Shown piece by piece: positions 18,141-27,252 of a stretch of DNA of 64,000 nt (position 1 is the first letter of the stretch; each line of letters starts with the position of its first letter). Made by a program: the position numbers and the translations under genes. The notes under the pieces were generated by a model, which was not told the origin of the DNA, searched no databases, and saw only the letters and a program-made list of their open reading frames with translations. The stretch comes from an uncultured Atopobium sp. (GTDB taxonomy: Bacteria; Actinomycetota; Coriobacteriia; Coriobacteriales; Atopobiaceae), in assembly GCA_938036925.1 (NCBI GenBank), contig CALHVU010000014.1, positions 8,902-72,901 on the forward strand, given 5' to 3'.

Positions 18141-19377
18141 GTGCGGTGAGCGCGAGCGCTAGGCAGCTGCTCATCAGTACAATGCCAATGCCAAAGAGCA
18201 CCAAGAAACCTTGAGCTGAGCCATCTACAATTAGGCTCCAAATAATGAGTGCACAAGCAGAGACAAAGCAGCTTACGCCTGCAATTCTTGAGTAGATAAG
18301 AGTGGAATCTTTTTTGCCAAAGACTGCACGCACCAAAAGCGGCGAGCCGACTGTTGTAAGTGCGTAGGCAATTCCAAAAAGGAAGGTTCCTGCCAGCAAG
18401 AGTGGCAATACTGGAAGCTTAATTCCCAACATAAGTAAGCAAATAATGCCCGAGAAAATTCCTACAAAGCAAGCAAGCTTCACAGAGATATCGCTCAAGG
18501 CGCCTAGCAGCACTTTTCCAATTGCTTGACCCAGCATAGTTGTTCCAGCAAGAAGGCCTGTGGCAGCGGCAATGGCAGGAGCAGTTTCTGCAAATGTTGC
18601 AGCATAGCTAGGGAAGTACTGAGAGATTTGCTGGTTAAAGGTAATGAGCGCGTAAAACGCAGCAACCATATAAAACTCTGGATATTTCATTGCGTCATCA
18701 GCAGAGATATCGTTTGAAGAAGCGTCTTCAACTTCAACGGTTTTCTCGTCACCGGAAGAGAAGGTAAGAGGCGTAAGGCCCAGATCTTGGGGTTTCTCGC
18801 GCACTACAAAAAGGGTAAAGGGAAGTGTTCCAACAAGCATGACTAGGGCAAAAATCAGATAGCAAGCGCGCCAACCTTCAGGGCCAGAGGAGATAATGGC
18901 AGATCCAATGGGGTTAAAGACGGTGCCGCCAATGCCGGTAAATGCAAAGCAGAGACCCATAAAAGTACCAACACGCTGGTCAAACCAATCGTTGATAAGG
19001 GCAGGGACGCACAAGAACATGAGTGCTGGCACACCAATGCCAAGTCCCACCGCACAGAGATAAAAATGCCAAATCTCATGAGAGGCTGACATAGCTCCAT
19101 ATGAGATTGCGCAGATGATAACGCTTGCAGAGAGTACCAGGCGAGTATCGTGCGTTTTATAGAACTTTCCTATGAACGGCAAAGCTACCGTCATGGCAAT
19201 GCAGAGTACCGAGAAGACCGCAGAGAAGGCAACGCGGGGTACGCCAAAGTATTGTGAAACTGGTGTGATGAAGATGCCGAAGCACGTCAAGATGATGGCG
19301 CAAGGCAAAAACATGATGACAATACAAGTTGCAACAATGGCGTATGCATACTTAGTGCCTAGTAAACGTTGTAGCAC
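18115..19377 (-). CDS. MFS transporter (OFA-like)
   Basis: A 420-residue transporter with about 12 membrane segments and a charged central loop near residue 210-240. The arrangement and the segment GVPALMFLCVPALINDWFDQ resemble oxalate/formate-antiporter-like MFS proteins; the substrate is unknown. The start is taken as GTG 19377, since GAGAGGAG precedes it by five bases. A longer frame would begin inside the inverted repeat at 19408-19443. It is convergent with the spermidine-synthase-like gene. Confidence 0.8.
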   Translation of the reverse strand: MLQRLLGTKYAYAIVATCIVIMFLPCAIILTCFGIFITPVSQYFGVPRVAFSAVFSVLCIAMTVALPFIGKFYKTHDTRLVLSASVIICAISYGAMSASHEIWHFYLCAVGLGIGVPALMFLCVPALINDWFDQRVGTFMGLCFAFTGIGGTVFNPIGSAIISSGPEGWRACYLIFALVMLVGTLPFTLFVVREKPQDLGLTPLTFSSGDEKTVEVEDASSNDISADDAMKYPEFYMVAAFYALITFNQQISQYFPSYAATFAETAPAIAAATGLLAGTTMLGQAIGKVLLGALSDISVKLACFVGIFSGIICLLMLGIKLPVLPLLLAGTFLFGIAYALTTVGSPLLVRAVFGKKDSTLIYSRIAGVSCFVSACALIIWSLIVDGSAQGFLVLFGIGIVLMSSCLALALTALKRADKRA

Positions 19378-19407
19378 TGAGGCTCCTCTCTTTTGGCCAG
19401 AAATAGT

Positions 19408-19443
19408 GTAGGCGATGTGCCTTAAAAAGGACACATCGCCTAC
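19408..19443 (-). terminator. Perfect inverted repeat between the DUF438 gene and the MFS gene
   Basis: GTAGGCGATGTG pairs with CACATCGCCTAC around a loop of about 12 bases that includes a T-run on the minus strand. It may end the DUF438 transcript or regulate the MFS gene; no T-run follows the stem, so the role is open. Confidence 0.5.
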
Positions 19444-19493
19444 CGAGTCGCACAAAATTTTTGAGAGGAAGCTTAGTTTACGTGCTTGCGATC

Positions 19494-21086
19494 TTAGCTG
19501 TCGGAGCCTCTGCGGTTCTCGCCCTCAAGAGCACGGATTGGTCCGATGTCCTGCGTGGTCTCAAGAGCACCCAGGTAGTTATCCTCTTCATCGCGAACAG
19601 CAAAGTAACGGACGTAGAGGAACTTATCTCTTACCTCAAACCAGAACTCGGAGGAGTCGCTACGACCGCTCCTGAACTCGGTGAGGATGCGACGAACAGC
19701 TTCCTGGCTCTTTGGTGGATGGCAGTCATATACGTCGCGGCCAAGGCAGCTCTTAGGACGAGGGAAAGCACGGGTGTCGCCGTGGCTGAAGTAACGTGTC
19801 TTGTCATCTGCATCAACAAAGGTAATGTCGAGCGGAATAGTTGCAAAGACAGCCTCAAGCTGAGGAATAGTGAACTCGCCAGTAGAGAGCTTAACCTTGC
19901 CGTCAGCAGAAAGTACTTCCTCTTCTGCCTCAGCGCCCTTCTCGTCCAGAGCGGCAGCAGCTTCCATCTCTTTGAGCTTGTCGTTTGCAAGCTCAAGAGG
20001 ATCTGCGTGCCATGATGGAGGATTGACGCCAAATGCGTGACCAAACTCGTTCTCTTCAGCGGCAATCTGGGTCCACTGGGTGGCGGTTAGGTGCTCAAGA
20101 GAAAGCGGAATAAGAACGTTTTCTTCCTTGGATGCCATGGACTCAGCACCCTCAATAGCCTCATCCAGGTAGTCAGCAACGGCTGCCATAAGGCCTGCAT
20201 CATACTGGCCGTATGCAGTCTCGAGCAGAGCCTCTGCACCGTTAACAGCGTTTCTTACCTCGTCGTCCTTACCCCACATAACCTTTGAAGGACCAGTGAT
20301 ATCGTGGCGCTCAAGATGAGGGAAGAGCAGTTCTTCCTTGCGCTTGTAGTGAACAAAGACCTCGTCAAAGGCGTCCATATCAGCCTTTAGAATTGCTGCA
20401 ACACCAGCGCACTCTTCGTTGCTGGAAGACTCGGTAAGCGTACGAGCACGCTTTACATCTGGAGCAACGCGGTCATGGATAAAGGCAAGAATGCGGTCGT
20501 TCTCTTGGCGCATGGTCCAAACAGGATGGCCAGGAGTCTCTTCAACAGCGCCTGTTGGTGCGCAAGAGACCTTGCCTTCAAAGAGGGCAGCATGAACGTC
20601 ACAGAGCTTCAGGACCTTCTCCATAGGAACACCGCCAGCAATGAGCTCCTGCTCAGCGTTAGAAATCTCTGAGCCAGAGACGTCCTTGAAGTTACGGGTA
20701 AAGTCCTCGCGAACAGCCTCTATGTCCTCGCCGTCATTGAGGCGCTCAAGGTACTGGGCGATAAGAGCTTTGCGCTCCTCAGGAGTCTGCGCGATAGGTG
20801 CGTTCTCTGCCTCTGCGGGTTTCTCGTCAGCTGGGGTTTCTGCTGCTGCAGGCTCCTCATCACCAAGAATGGTAAAGCCGTGAGAGCGGAAGATTGCTTT
20901 GAGTTCCTCAAGGTCTACGCCTTTGTGGTCGCAACCTTTAGGGATGGTCATAAAACGTCCCATGGTCTGAAGACGGCCTGGCTCGGTAATCTCGGCAAAG
21001 CCATTTTCTGCCATGAGGCCTTTAATGACGGGATACTTAGTGCAAATCTCATAAACGGATTTGCTTAAATCAAGAACCTGTGCCAT
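19494..21086 (-). CDS. DUF438 protein with DUF1858, hemerythrin-like and PAS domains
   Basis: A 530-residue cytosolic sensor-like protein. The N-terminal DUF1858 domain (residues 3-60) is followed by an acidic Ala/Glu linker (75-105), a DUF438 domain (about 105-175, TPEERKALIAQYLERLNDG), a hemerythrin-like HHE region (about 190-345) and a C-terminal PAS-like domain (about 400-520, FVDADDKTRYFSHG). Proteins of this type are linked to sensing oxygen, NO or redox state in anaerobes, but the ligand is not known. No output domain is present. An adjacent MFS gene lies downstream. Confidence 0.87.
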   Translation of the reverse strand: MAQVLDLSKSVYEICTKYPVIKGLMAENGFAEITEPGRLQTMGRFMTIPKGCDHKGVDLEELKAIFRSHGFTILGDEEPAAAETPADEKPAEAENAPIAQTPEERKALIAQYLERLNDGEDIEAVREDFTRNFKDVSGSEISNAEQELIAGGVPMEKVLKLCDVHAALFEGKVSCAPTGAVEETPGHPVWTMRQENDRILAFIHDRVAPDVKRARTLTESSSNEECAGVAAILKADMDAFDEVFVHYKRKEELLFPHLERHDITGPSKVMWGKDDEVRNAVNGAEALLETAYGQYDAGLMAAVADYLDEAIEGAESMASKEENVLIPLSLEHLTATQWTQIAAEENEFGHAFGVNPPSWHADPLELANDKLKEMEAAAALDEKGAEAEEEVLSADGKVKLSTGEFTIPQLEAVFATIPLDITFVDADDKTRYFSHGDTRAFPRPKSCLGRDVYDCHPPKSQEAVRRILTEFRSGRSDSSEFWFEVRDKFLYVRYFAVRDEEDNYLGALETTQDIGPIRALEGENRRGSDS

Positions 21087-21193
21087 ACGGGCTCCTCTCG
21101 GATAAGTTTAGAAAGTCTACTACGGCTTACTTTATACCCAAAGTGTGACAGGACTTCCATATGGCTTTTGTTGTGGTTACAACAAAACAGAAA

Positions 21194-21250
21194 TTATTCT
21201 TTAGTTTTAATGTCTTTTTTAAATTGATTAGAGAGAACAATTTCAAGCAT
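21194..21250 (-). pseudogene. Truncated YafQ/RelE-type toxin remnant, 18 codons
   Basis: The ATG overlaps the antitoxin stop codon (ATGCTTGA), the normal arrangement for a dinJ-yafQ pair. The 18 residues MLEIVLSNQFKKDIKTKE match the start of YafQ-like toxins, where NQFKKDLK is typical. A TAA then ends the frame, and no toxin-like sequence follows in any frame over the next 100 bases. This is a deleted toxin next to an intact antitoxin. Confidence 0.68.
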
Positions 21251-21521
21251 CTAGGACCTCCGACATTGCGTCGGAGAATGAGGCATAGTGCTTGTAATTT
21301 TCTGGATGCTCTTTCATGTTGGTGTATTCATTAAGAGCCTCTATAGTTTGAGCATTAGGAATTTCTCGCTTGATTTCAAAAGGGATTCCCTGCTCACGAA
21401 CAGTCTGGCGAAGAAAAATGGTAATAGCAGTAGTAAGATCCATGCCTAAATCTCTGAGAAGTTCCTGGGCATTCTTTTTAAGCGTTGGATCCAAATTTAT
21501 ATTTGTGCTTACTTTTGCCAT
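21243..21521 (-). CDS. DinJ/RelB-type antitoxin
   Basis: A 91-residue antitoxin with the ribbon-helix-helix N-terminus typical of DinJ/RelB (MAKVSTNINLDPTLKKNAQELLRDLG broken at about residue 26, then LTTAITIFLRQTV) and a charged C-terminal toxin-binding part. Start 21521 is used because GGCGGG precedes it and a longer frame would not fit the family. The toxin expected downstream is reduced to an 18-codon stump, so the antitoxin is effectively orphaned. It may still regulate its own promoter or neutralise a toxin elsewhere. Confidence 0.85.
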   Translation of the reverse strand: MAKVSTNINLDPTLKKNAQELLRDLGMDLTTAITIFLRQTVREQGIPFEIKREIPNAQTIEALNEYTNMKEHPENYKHYASFSDAMSEVLDA

Positions 21522-21642
21522 AATGACCCGCCTTTCTTGTAATTTTGTTATACAAGATGAAGACGATAAAGTCAACAATTATGTGCGTATTATAGGTATA
21601 ACACGCACATAATATGGACATGTATTATCAATCAAATAAACG

Positions 21643-22818
21643 CTATTCTGCGCTCTTTAAGGTAAATGACAGAAGAACCGGGTTGTGGTCCGAGTAAGCA
21701 AATTGCGTGTCAATGTTTCTGGCGGTTGCAACAACGTTATCCGAGACAATCCAGCCATCAACTGTGGTGGTGTACGTCTTGTCCTTCTCGTATGGGATGT
21801 CATCTCCACGGCAGGTAGGAACGTTGGTAAGGTTGTCTGGAGCTACAACGCTAAAGCCTTCTGGCAAATCAGAATCTTTGAGTTCTGCTACCCAGTCTGG
21901 TACCTGCTGAACAGAAGGGTAGAGTGTAAGCGAGCCCAAAATGGCATGGTTCCAGTCGCCACCCGCAATAACGTAATTGCCCTTAGCGCGCTCCTCAGAC
22001 ATTATTTTGGTTAGAAGTGCAAGCTGCTGCGCGCGACTGGTGCCACCTTTGTCGTAGGCAGACATGTGGCTGTTAATAAGTACCAGCTCATGACCATCGC
22101 TGGTAGGATAGCGTGTAATCATAAAGCAACGGTCTAGGTCAAAGAATTTTGTTGGGAACGACTCGTCAATGGGGTAGGTACGACGAGTTGCGCTTGAAGC
22201 AAGTACGTTTGAAAGCGTCAGAATTCCAGAGTTAGAGGTTCCGTGGAACTCCGTAAGTGGATAGGCGAGAAACGCGGTGTGGAAGTTCTGCGCAAAATAT
22301 GATGCGTAGGATCCAAAGCGGCTCTCTGCTTCAGAAACTTGATTCACATGCCAGCTTCTGTCAGATGAAGTATCAATCTCTTGGAAAAGAATAAAGTCAG
22401 GGGCTGTACCACCATTCAGAGAAGAAACGGTGTTCAGGGCACCGTTTGTGGTGTAAAGAACGGAGTTTCTGCTGACAGCACGGCCGTGAGTTCCCACGGT
22501 GCGTGTGCCATCCTGCATGATGCCTTCATCCATAAAAAAGGTGTAATCAGGGGTGTAAGCACCAAAGCCAATGTTGTAGGTCGAAGCTGTGTAGGTTTGG
22601 CCTACCTGTACAGTTGTAGCCTCAGGAGAAGCACCTTGATTGGATACGGGAGTATTGTCAGGAATGCGATAGTAATTAAGCTGCAGGTAGAGGGCATATC
22701 CACCAAGAACCAGTAAAGCTAGAACAAAAAGCCCGCCTACAAATTTGAAAAGTGGTGCAAGAACCCTTTTTAGAAGGCCAGTAATAAGCTTAAGGCCAAG
22801 AGACAAAACTCTTTTCAT
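21643..22818 (-). CDS. Membrane-anchored endonuclease/exonuclease/phosphatase-fold protein
   Basis: A 391-residue protein with an amphipathic and membrane-spanning N-terminus (residues 1-48), then an EEP-fold catalytic domain outside the cytoplasm. Signature segments are ASTYNIGFGAY with an early Asn, FILFQEIDTSSDRSW with the catalytic Glu, INSHMSAYDKGG, GGDWNHAIL with Asp/Asn, and the final YSDHNPVLL with the catalytic Asp-His. The substrate could be a nucleic acid, lipid or phosphoester; the sequence does not decide. It is a single gene, divergent from the aminotransferase. Confidence 0.8.
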   Translation of the reverse strand: MKRVLSLGLKLITGLLKRVLAPLFKFVGGLFVLALLVLGGYALYLQLNYYRIPDNTPVSNQGASPEATTVQVGQTYTASTYNIGFGAYTPDYTFFMDEGIMQDGTRTVGTHGRAVSRNSVLYTTNGALNTVSSLNGGTAPDFILFQEIDTSSDRSWHVNQVSEAESRFGSYASYFAQNFHTAFLAYPLTEFHGTSNSGILTLSNVLASSATRRTYPIDESFPTKFFDLDRCFMITRYPTSDGHELVLINSHMSAYDKGGTSRAQQLALLTKIMSEERAKGNYVIAGGDWNHAILGSLTLYPSVQQVPDWVAELKDSDLPEGFSVVAPDNLTNVPTCRGDDIPYEKDKTYTTTVDGWIVSDNVVATARNIDTQFAYSDHNPVLLSFTLKSAE

Positions 22819-22895
22819 GCGAACCTCGTATCAATCAAGTGTCGTATGATTTAAATGATACCTATTATGGATTGAAAGTATGTTGAGGAGTTTGT

Positions 22896-24047
22896 ATGTC
22901 GCTATCAAGAAATACAACACTAGAGCTTTTCAAACCCTCTGGTATTAGGCGTTTCTCGGCACTTGCTGCTGCAACACCAGGATGTATTTCTTTAACTATT
23001 GGAGAGCCGGGAGAAGATACTCCAGCCCCTATTTGCAACTTAGTAGACAGAGAGCTTGCAGCTGGAAACACGCATTATCCACCCAACGTTGGTACTCTTG
23101 AACTTAGGGAGGCCATTGCTGCCTGGGAGTCTGCACGTGGTATGAAGGTCGGTCAAGACGGTATTGTCGTTACCGTGGGAGCTGCGGAAGCCATTTCTGC
23201 AACTATGCTGACCCTTATGAATCCAGGTGACGAGGTTATTATTCCTGAACCAGCGTATTTGGTATACAGAACGCTCTGCCAGCTTAATCGTGGTGTAGTT
23301 GTGCCGCTTGATACCAGCACCAATCATTTCCAGATTGATGCTGAGCAGCTTAAGTCAAAGATTTCAGAGAAGACAAAGCTTATTGTTTTGACTTCTCCCA
23401 ACAATCCTACGGGATGTGTTTATACAAAAGAGTCGCTTGATGCGGTAGCTAATCTTGCCCGTGAACACGGCTTTTATGTGATGTGTGATGACGTTTATAG
23501 AGAGCTTGCCTATGTTGAGGATGTTCCTCGTTTTGTTGAGCTCTACCCAGATTTGTCTGATCGCTGCATTGTGACAAATAGTTTCTCCAAACCATGGGCA
23601 ATGACGGGCTGGAGACTTGGCTGGGTTGCTACCTCTGATGAGCTTGCAGCAGATATTGGAAAGGTTCACGCTCAGCTCGTGGCTTCCGTCCCCTCATTTC
23701 TTCAGCCTGCAGCTGTCTCTGCGCTTTCTTATGACGTTACGCCTATGCGTACAAATTATAAAAATCGAAGACAGATTGTTCTTTCTGCGCTTGCAGAGAT
23801 GAATCTTCCTGTTGAAGAACCAGAAGGCGCTTTCTACGCGTTTCCATCAATCAAGGAATTTGCCCTTGATTCTGAGGCGTTTTGTGAGCGAGCAATCAAG
23901 GAGTTTGGTATTGCACTGGTACCTGGCGTTTTCTTCGGCGCTGAGGGCTATGTGCGTATCAGTTATGCTGCTTCTGACAAAAATCTGACAGAAGGCCTTT
24001 CTCGCCTTAAGACTTTTGTTAATACTTTGCGAGAAGAACAAAACTAG
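22896..24047 (+). CDS. Class I/II PLP aminotransferase, probable N-acetyl-diaminopimelate aminotransferase
   Basis: A 383-residue fold-type I aminotransferase. The glycine-containing ITIGEPGEDTP start, TSPNNPTG, DDVYRELAY and the PLP lysine in NSFSKPWAMTGWRLGW are visible. The position just ahead of lysA-dapA-dapB-dapH suggests it performs the aminotransferase step of the acetylated DAP route (PatA-like), matching the acetyltransferase DapH four genes on. An aspartate or aromatic substrate is also possible. It is separated from lysA by the riboswitch leader. Confidence 0.82.
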   Translation: MSLSRNTTLELFKPSGIRRFSALAAATPGCISLTIGEPGEDTPAPICNLVDRELAAGNTHYPPNVGTLELREAIAAWESARGMKVGQDGIVVTVGAAEAISATMLTLMNPGDEVIIPEPAYLVYRTLCQLNRGVVVPLDTSTNHFQIDAEQLKSKISEKTKLIVLTSPNNPTGCVYTKESLDAVANLAREHGFYVMCDDVYRELAYVEDVPRFVELYPDLSDRCIVTNSFSKPWAMTGWRLGWVATSDELAADIGKVHAQLVASVPSFLQPAAVSALSYDVTPMRTNYKNRRQIVLSALAEMNLPVEEPEGAFYAFPSIKEFALDSEAFCERAIKEFGIALVPGVFFGAEGYVRISYAASDKNLTEGLSRLKTFVNTLREEQN

Positions 24048-24085
24048 CCCAAATACAGAGCTTTCTGTGGTAGGGTTTTACTGTC

Positions 24086-24274
24086 AATAGAGGAGCGAGC
24101 ACGATGGGTTCTGGGTTAGTCGGCAGGCAGTGACCCCAGAAGGAGGCGAGGTTCGCCGAACTTGGCAATCAGGCGTGGTTGTCAGGTGGGCTTGTATGAA
24201 ATACATGCAAGACTGTCCGAGATTTCGGGGGTGCTACTTTGACGGTGTATTGCGCCCCCAATTTGAGGGGGAGC
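24086..24274 (+). promoter_or_regulatory. Lysine riboswitch ahead of lysA
   Basis: The segment 24086-24240 shows the lysine-aptamer signatures in order: GAGGAGCGAGC at the 5' junction, GAAGGAGGCGAGG and then CGCCGAA, and near the 3' end CAAGACTGTC followed by GGGGGTGCTAC. These match the pattern of known lysine leader RNAs. Just after, GCGCCCCCAATTTGAGGGGGAGC can fold into a stem (about 24252-24274) that buries the GGGGGAG ribosome site of lysA, whose start is TTG 24276. The design therefore looks translational: lysine binding should hide the ribosome site. Confidence 0.88.
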
Positions 24275-24275
24275 T

Positions 24276-25580
24276 TTGAGTAAGAAACCGTTTGTTTCTG
24301 CAGATGCCTTAGAGGCAATTACTACGACGTATCCAACGCCATTTCACCTGTATAACAAGGCAGAGATTGTTCGCCGCGCAAAGCTGTTACAAGAGGCTTT
24401 TAGCTGGAACGCTGGCTTTAAAGAGTACTTTGCGGTAAAAGCTACGCCAAATCCTTACATTGTGAGATTGCTTGCAGAGCTTGGTTGTGGCTGCGACTGT
24501 GCAAATGCCACAGAGCTTACTCTTGCAAAAGCCTGTGGAGTCACCGGTCAAAACATTATGCTCTCGTCAAACGACACTACGGTGCTTGACTTTGCTCGCG
24601 CTCATGAGCTGGGAGCCATTATTAACTTAGACGCTGGTGGCGATATGCTTACAACGCTTGAAGAAGCGGTGGGAAGCAACATGCCGCAGGTCATGTGCGC
24701 ACGCCTTAATCCTGGCGGTGTGTTTGAGTCGCAAAACGGCATTATTGGAAATCCCGATGATGCTAAGTTTGGCATGACAGAAGAGCAGCTTTTCCAGACG
24801 TTTGCGTATCTTAAGACCAAAGGCGTGACTGAGTTTGGCCTTCATGCATTCTTGGCTAGTAACGCTCAAGAGGAAGATTACTATCCAAACCTCGCGCGCG
24901 TCCTCTTTAAGCTGGCTGTTAAGTTGCACAAAGAACTTGATATTCATATTGGATTTATTGATCTTTCTGGTGGCATTGGTGTGGCGTATGAGTCAGACCA
25001 GGTTGAGCCTGACGTCTTGGCCATTGGTCAGGGTGTAAAGCGCGCCTTTGAAGAGGTTCTAGTTCCCGAAGGTATGGGAGACGTTGCCATTTACACCGAG
25101 CTTGGTCGTTGGCTTTTGGGCCCTGCTGGTGCGCTTGTTACTCGCGTTTTGCACCAAAAAGAGACGTACCGCCACTACCTAGGCGTAGACGCGTGTGCGG
25201 CAAACCTTATGCGTCCTGCAATCTATGACGCCTACCACCACATTACCGTTATGGGCAAAGAGGCCGCTCCTGCAACACATATCTACAACGTTGTAGGCGG
25301 ACTTTGCGAGAATAACGATCAGTTTGCAAAGAATCGCCAGCTCCCAGAGGTGGCTGTGGGCGATCTCCTGTTCATCCACGATACGGGCGCTCATGGTTTC
25401 TCGATGGGCTATAACTACAACGGCCGTCTGCGCTCCGCTGAGCTGCTGCTTCTAGAAGACGGATCTGTGCAGCTTATTCGGCGTGCTGAGACAGAGGCCG
25501 ATTACTTTGCAACGCTTGTATTTGACGGCTCAGACTTTTCAGATCTTGCACAACAAACAACTACAAACACCACACGTTAG
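24276..25580 (+). CDS. lysA: Diaminopimelate decarboxylase
   Basis: LysA makes L-lysine from meso-diaminopimelate with PLP. The 434-residue protein has the PLP lysine in YFAVKATPNP (about residue 52), a conserved RLNPGG phosphate-binding stretch, the GGLCENND segment with the catalytic Cys, and GAHGFSMGYNYNGRLR close to the end. The start is TTG 24276, with GAGGGGGAG six bases ahead, sequestered in the riboswitch hairpin. It heads lysA-dapA-dapB-dapH with short intergenic gaps. Confidence 0.94.
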   Translation: MSKKPFVSADALEAITTTYPTPFHLYNKAEIVRRAKLLQEAFSWNAGFKEYFAVKATPNPYIVRLLAELGCGCDCANATELTLAKACGVTGQNIMLSSNDTTVLDFARAHELGAIINLDAGGDMLTTLEEAVGSNMPQVMCARLNPGGVFESQNGIIGNPDDAKFGMTEEQLFQTFAYLKTKGVTEFGLHAFLASNAQEEDYYPNLARVLFKLAVKLHKELDIHIGFIDLSGGIGVAYESDQVEPDVLAIGQGVKRAFEEVLVPEGMGDVAIYTELGRWLLGPAGALVTRVLHQKETYRHYLGVDACAANLMRPAIYDAYHHITVMGKEAAPATHIYNVVGGLCENNDQFAKNRQLPEVAVGDLLFIHDTGAHGFSMGYNYNGRLRSAELLLLEDGSVQLIRRAETEADYFATLVFDGSDFSDLAQQTTTNTTR

Positions 25581-25595
25581 AGGGCGAGAAAAACT

Positions 25596-26489
25596 ATGGA
25601 TATGAAGAATTTGACTGGTGCAATCACCGCTTTAGTAACCCCATTTGATGCTCAGGGAAATGTTGACTTCGAGGCACTTGAGCGCTTTGTAGACTTCCAG
25701 ATTGAGCAGGGAATTGACGGTATTCTCGCTCTTGGTACTACCGGCGAGTCCTCAACCATGACAGATGAGGAGGACATCGAGGTAGTTAAGGCAATCCTTT
25801 CCAGAGCTCAGGGCAAAGTTCCTGTTATTGGCGGTGCTGGCTCCAACTCTTCCGCTGAGTCTTTGCGCAAAGCGGAGGCTCTAGAGAAGGCGGGTGTTGA
25901 TGGTCTGCTGCTGATTACTCCTTACTACAACAAGAGTAACGAAGAGGGCATCTACCAGCACTTCTCGTATGTACTCGACCGCGTTGATGTTCCTTGTATT
26001 TTGTATAACATTCCTGGTAGAACGGGCTGCTCAATTTCTGAGCGCAATGTTCAGAGGCTTGCAGCACATCCAAATGCATGGGGCATTAAAGAGGCTTCTG
26101 GAGACATTGCATACGCAACAAAGGTTGCTCGTTATTTGAGCGATGACTTTACTATGTGGTCTGGAAATGACGACATGATTGTGCCGCTGCTTTCTCTTGG
26201 CGCTTCTGGTGTCATTTCTGTTTGGTCTAACCTTGATCCAAAGATGGTTCATGACCTGGTAGTTGCATGGCACCGTGGCGAGGTCTCCCTTGCTCGTGAG
26301 CTGCAGCTTCAGTATCTTGACCTGGTTCACGCGCTCTTCTGCGAGGTTAATCCAATTCCTGTCAAAGCCGCTCTGGCTCGTATGGGATTTATGGAAGAAA
26401 ATTATCGTCTACCTCTGTGGAAGATGACTGATGAGCACGCCGAGGTGCTTGAAAACGCTATGAGAAAGGCTGGTCTTCTTGATGCCTAG
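25596..26489 (+). CDS. dapA: 4-hydroxy-tetrahydrodipicolinate synthase
   Basis: DapA condenses pyruvate with aspartate semialdehyde at the branch to lysine. The 297-residue TIM-barrel protein shows GTTGESSTMTDEE, the tyrosine of TPYYNKSN, YNIPGRTG, and the Schiff-base lysine in GIKEASGD. It is 15 bp after lysA and overlaps dapB by 8 bp, so translation is coupled. An alternative start two codons later is possible. Confidence 0.96.
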   Translation: MDMKNLTGAITALVTPFDAQGNVDFEALERFVDFQIEQGIDGILALGTTGESSTMTDEEDIEVVKAILSRAQGKVPVIGGAGSNSSAESLRKAEALEKAGVDGLLLITPYYNKSNEEGIYQHFSYVLDRVDVPCILYNIPGRTGCSISERNVQRLAAHPNAWGIKEASGDIAYATKVARYLSDDFTMWSGNDDMIVPLLSLGASGVISVWSNLDPKMVHDLVVAWHRGEVSLARELQLQYLDLVHALFCEVNPIPVKAALARMGFMEENYRLPLWKMTDEHAEVLENAMRKAGLLDA

Positions 26490-27198
26490 TGCAGTAGTAA
26501 TTGGTACCGGCAAGATGGGAAAGCTCATTGAGCAAACCCTGATTGCTCACGGCTTTGAGGTACTTGGTGCGTTTGGTCACGAGAATATCAATCAGCTGAA
26601 TACCGTTGAGCAGACGCCTGATGTGGTTGTGGATTTCTCTGGCGTTGCTGCCTTTGAGGCTGTTTTCGGCTTTGTGCGTGAGCGCGGGTGTGCGCTGGTT
26701 TCTGGTACCACGGGTTTCTCGCCAGAGCAGCTTTCAGAGCTGAAGCAGCTGGGGGAGAGCGTGCCGGTGATTCATGCGGCAAACTATTCGGTGGGCGTTG
26801 CTGTGTTGAGGCGCGCGGTAGCTATGGCTGCTGAGGCGCTTGACGGCTGGGATACCGAGATTGTGGAGACGCATCACAACCAGAAGGTTGACGCTCCATC
26901 TGGTACAGCAAAGCTGCTGCTCGCTGCTATTGATCCTGAGGGAACTCGCCCCGTTGTTTCTGGTCGCGAGGGCTTCTGCGGAGCGCGCACCAAGGACGAG
27001 ATTGGCGTGTTTGCCCTCAGAGGCGGCACGGTGGCTGGCACTCATGAAGTGCATTTCTTTGGACAGGATGAGGAAGTATGTCTGACTCATCGTGCAACGT
27101 CTCGTCAGATTTTTGTGAACGGTGCCGTTGCGTGCGCTGAGAAATTGCTTACAAAAGCTCCAGGTTTCTATACCTTTGAAGAGTTGATTTTTGGATAA
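26482..27198 (+). CDS. dapB: 4-hydroxy-tetrahydrodipicolinate reductase
   Basis: DapB reduces the DapA product with NAD(P)H. The 238-residue protein has the Rossmann motif VIGTGKMGKL, the catalytic HHNQKVDAPSGTA loop, and the TGF...NYSVGVAV region. The start is the ATG at 26482, inside the dapA stop region (ATGCCTAG). It carries an exact copy of the dispersed 15-bp word at 26712-26726. Confidence 0.95.
   Translation: MPSAVVIGTGKMGKLIEQTLIAHGFEVLGAFGHENINQLNTVEQTPDVVVDFSGVAAFEAVFGFVRERGCALVSGTTGFSPEQLSELKQLGESVPVIHAANYSVGVAVLRRAVAMAAEALDGWDTEIVETHHNQKVDAPSGTAKLLLAAIDPEGTRPVVSGREGFCGARTKDEIGVFALRGGTVAGTHEVHFFGQDEEVCLTHRATSRQIFVNGAVACAEKLLTKAPGFYTFEELIFG
26712..26726 (+). repeat. Exact copy of the 15-bp dispersed word GGGTTTCTCGCCAGA
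   Basis: Second perfect copy, inside dapB, again encoding GFSPE with the Ser codon TCG. The surrounding bases (CACGGGTTTC) extend the match with other copies. Confidence 0.7.
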
Positions 27199-27252
27199 AT
27201 ACACATGCTGATCTTTGCAGGTCGGCGCCTATTTGATTAAGAAAGGACGCGC

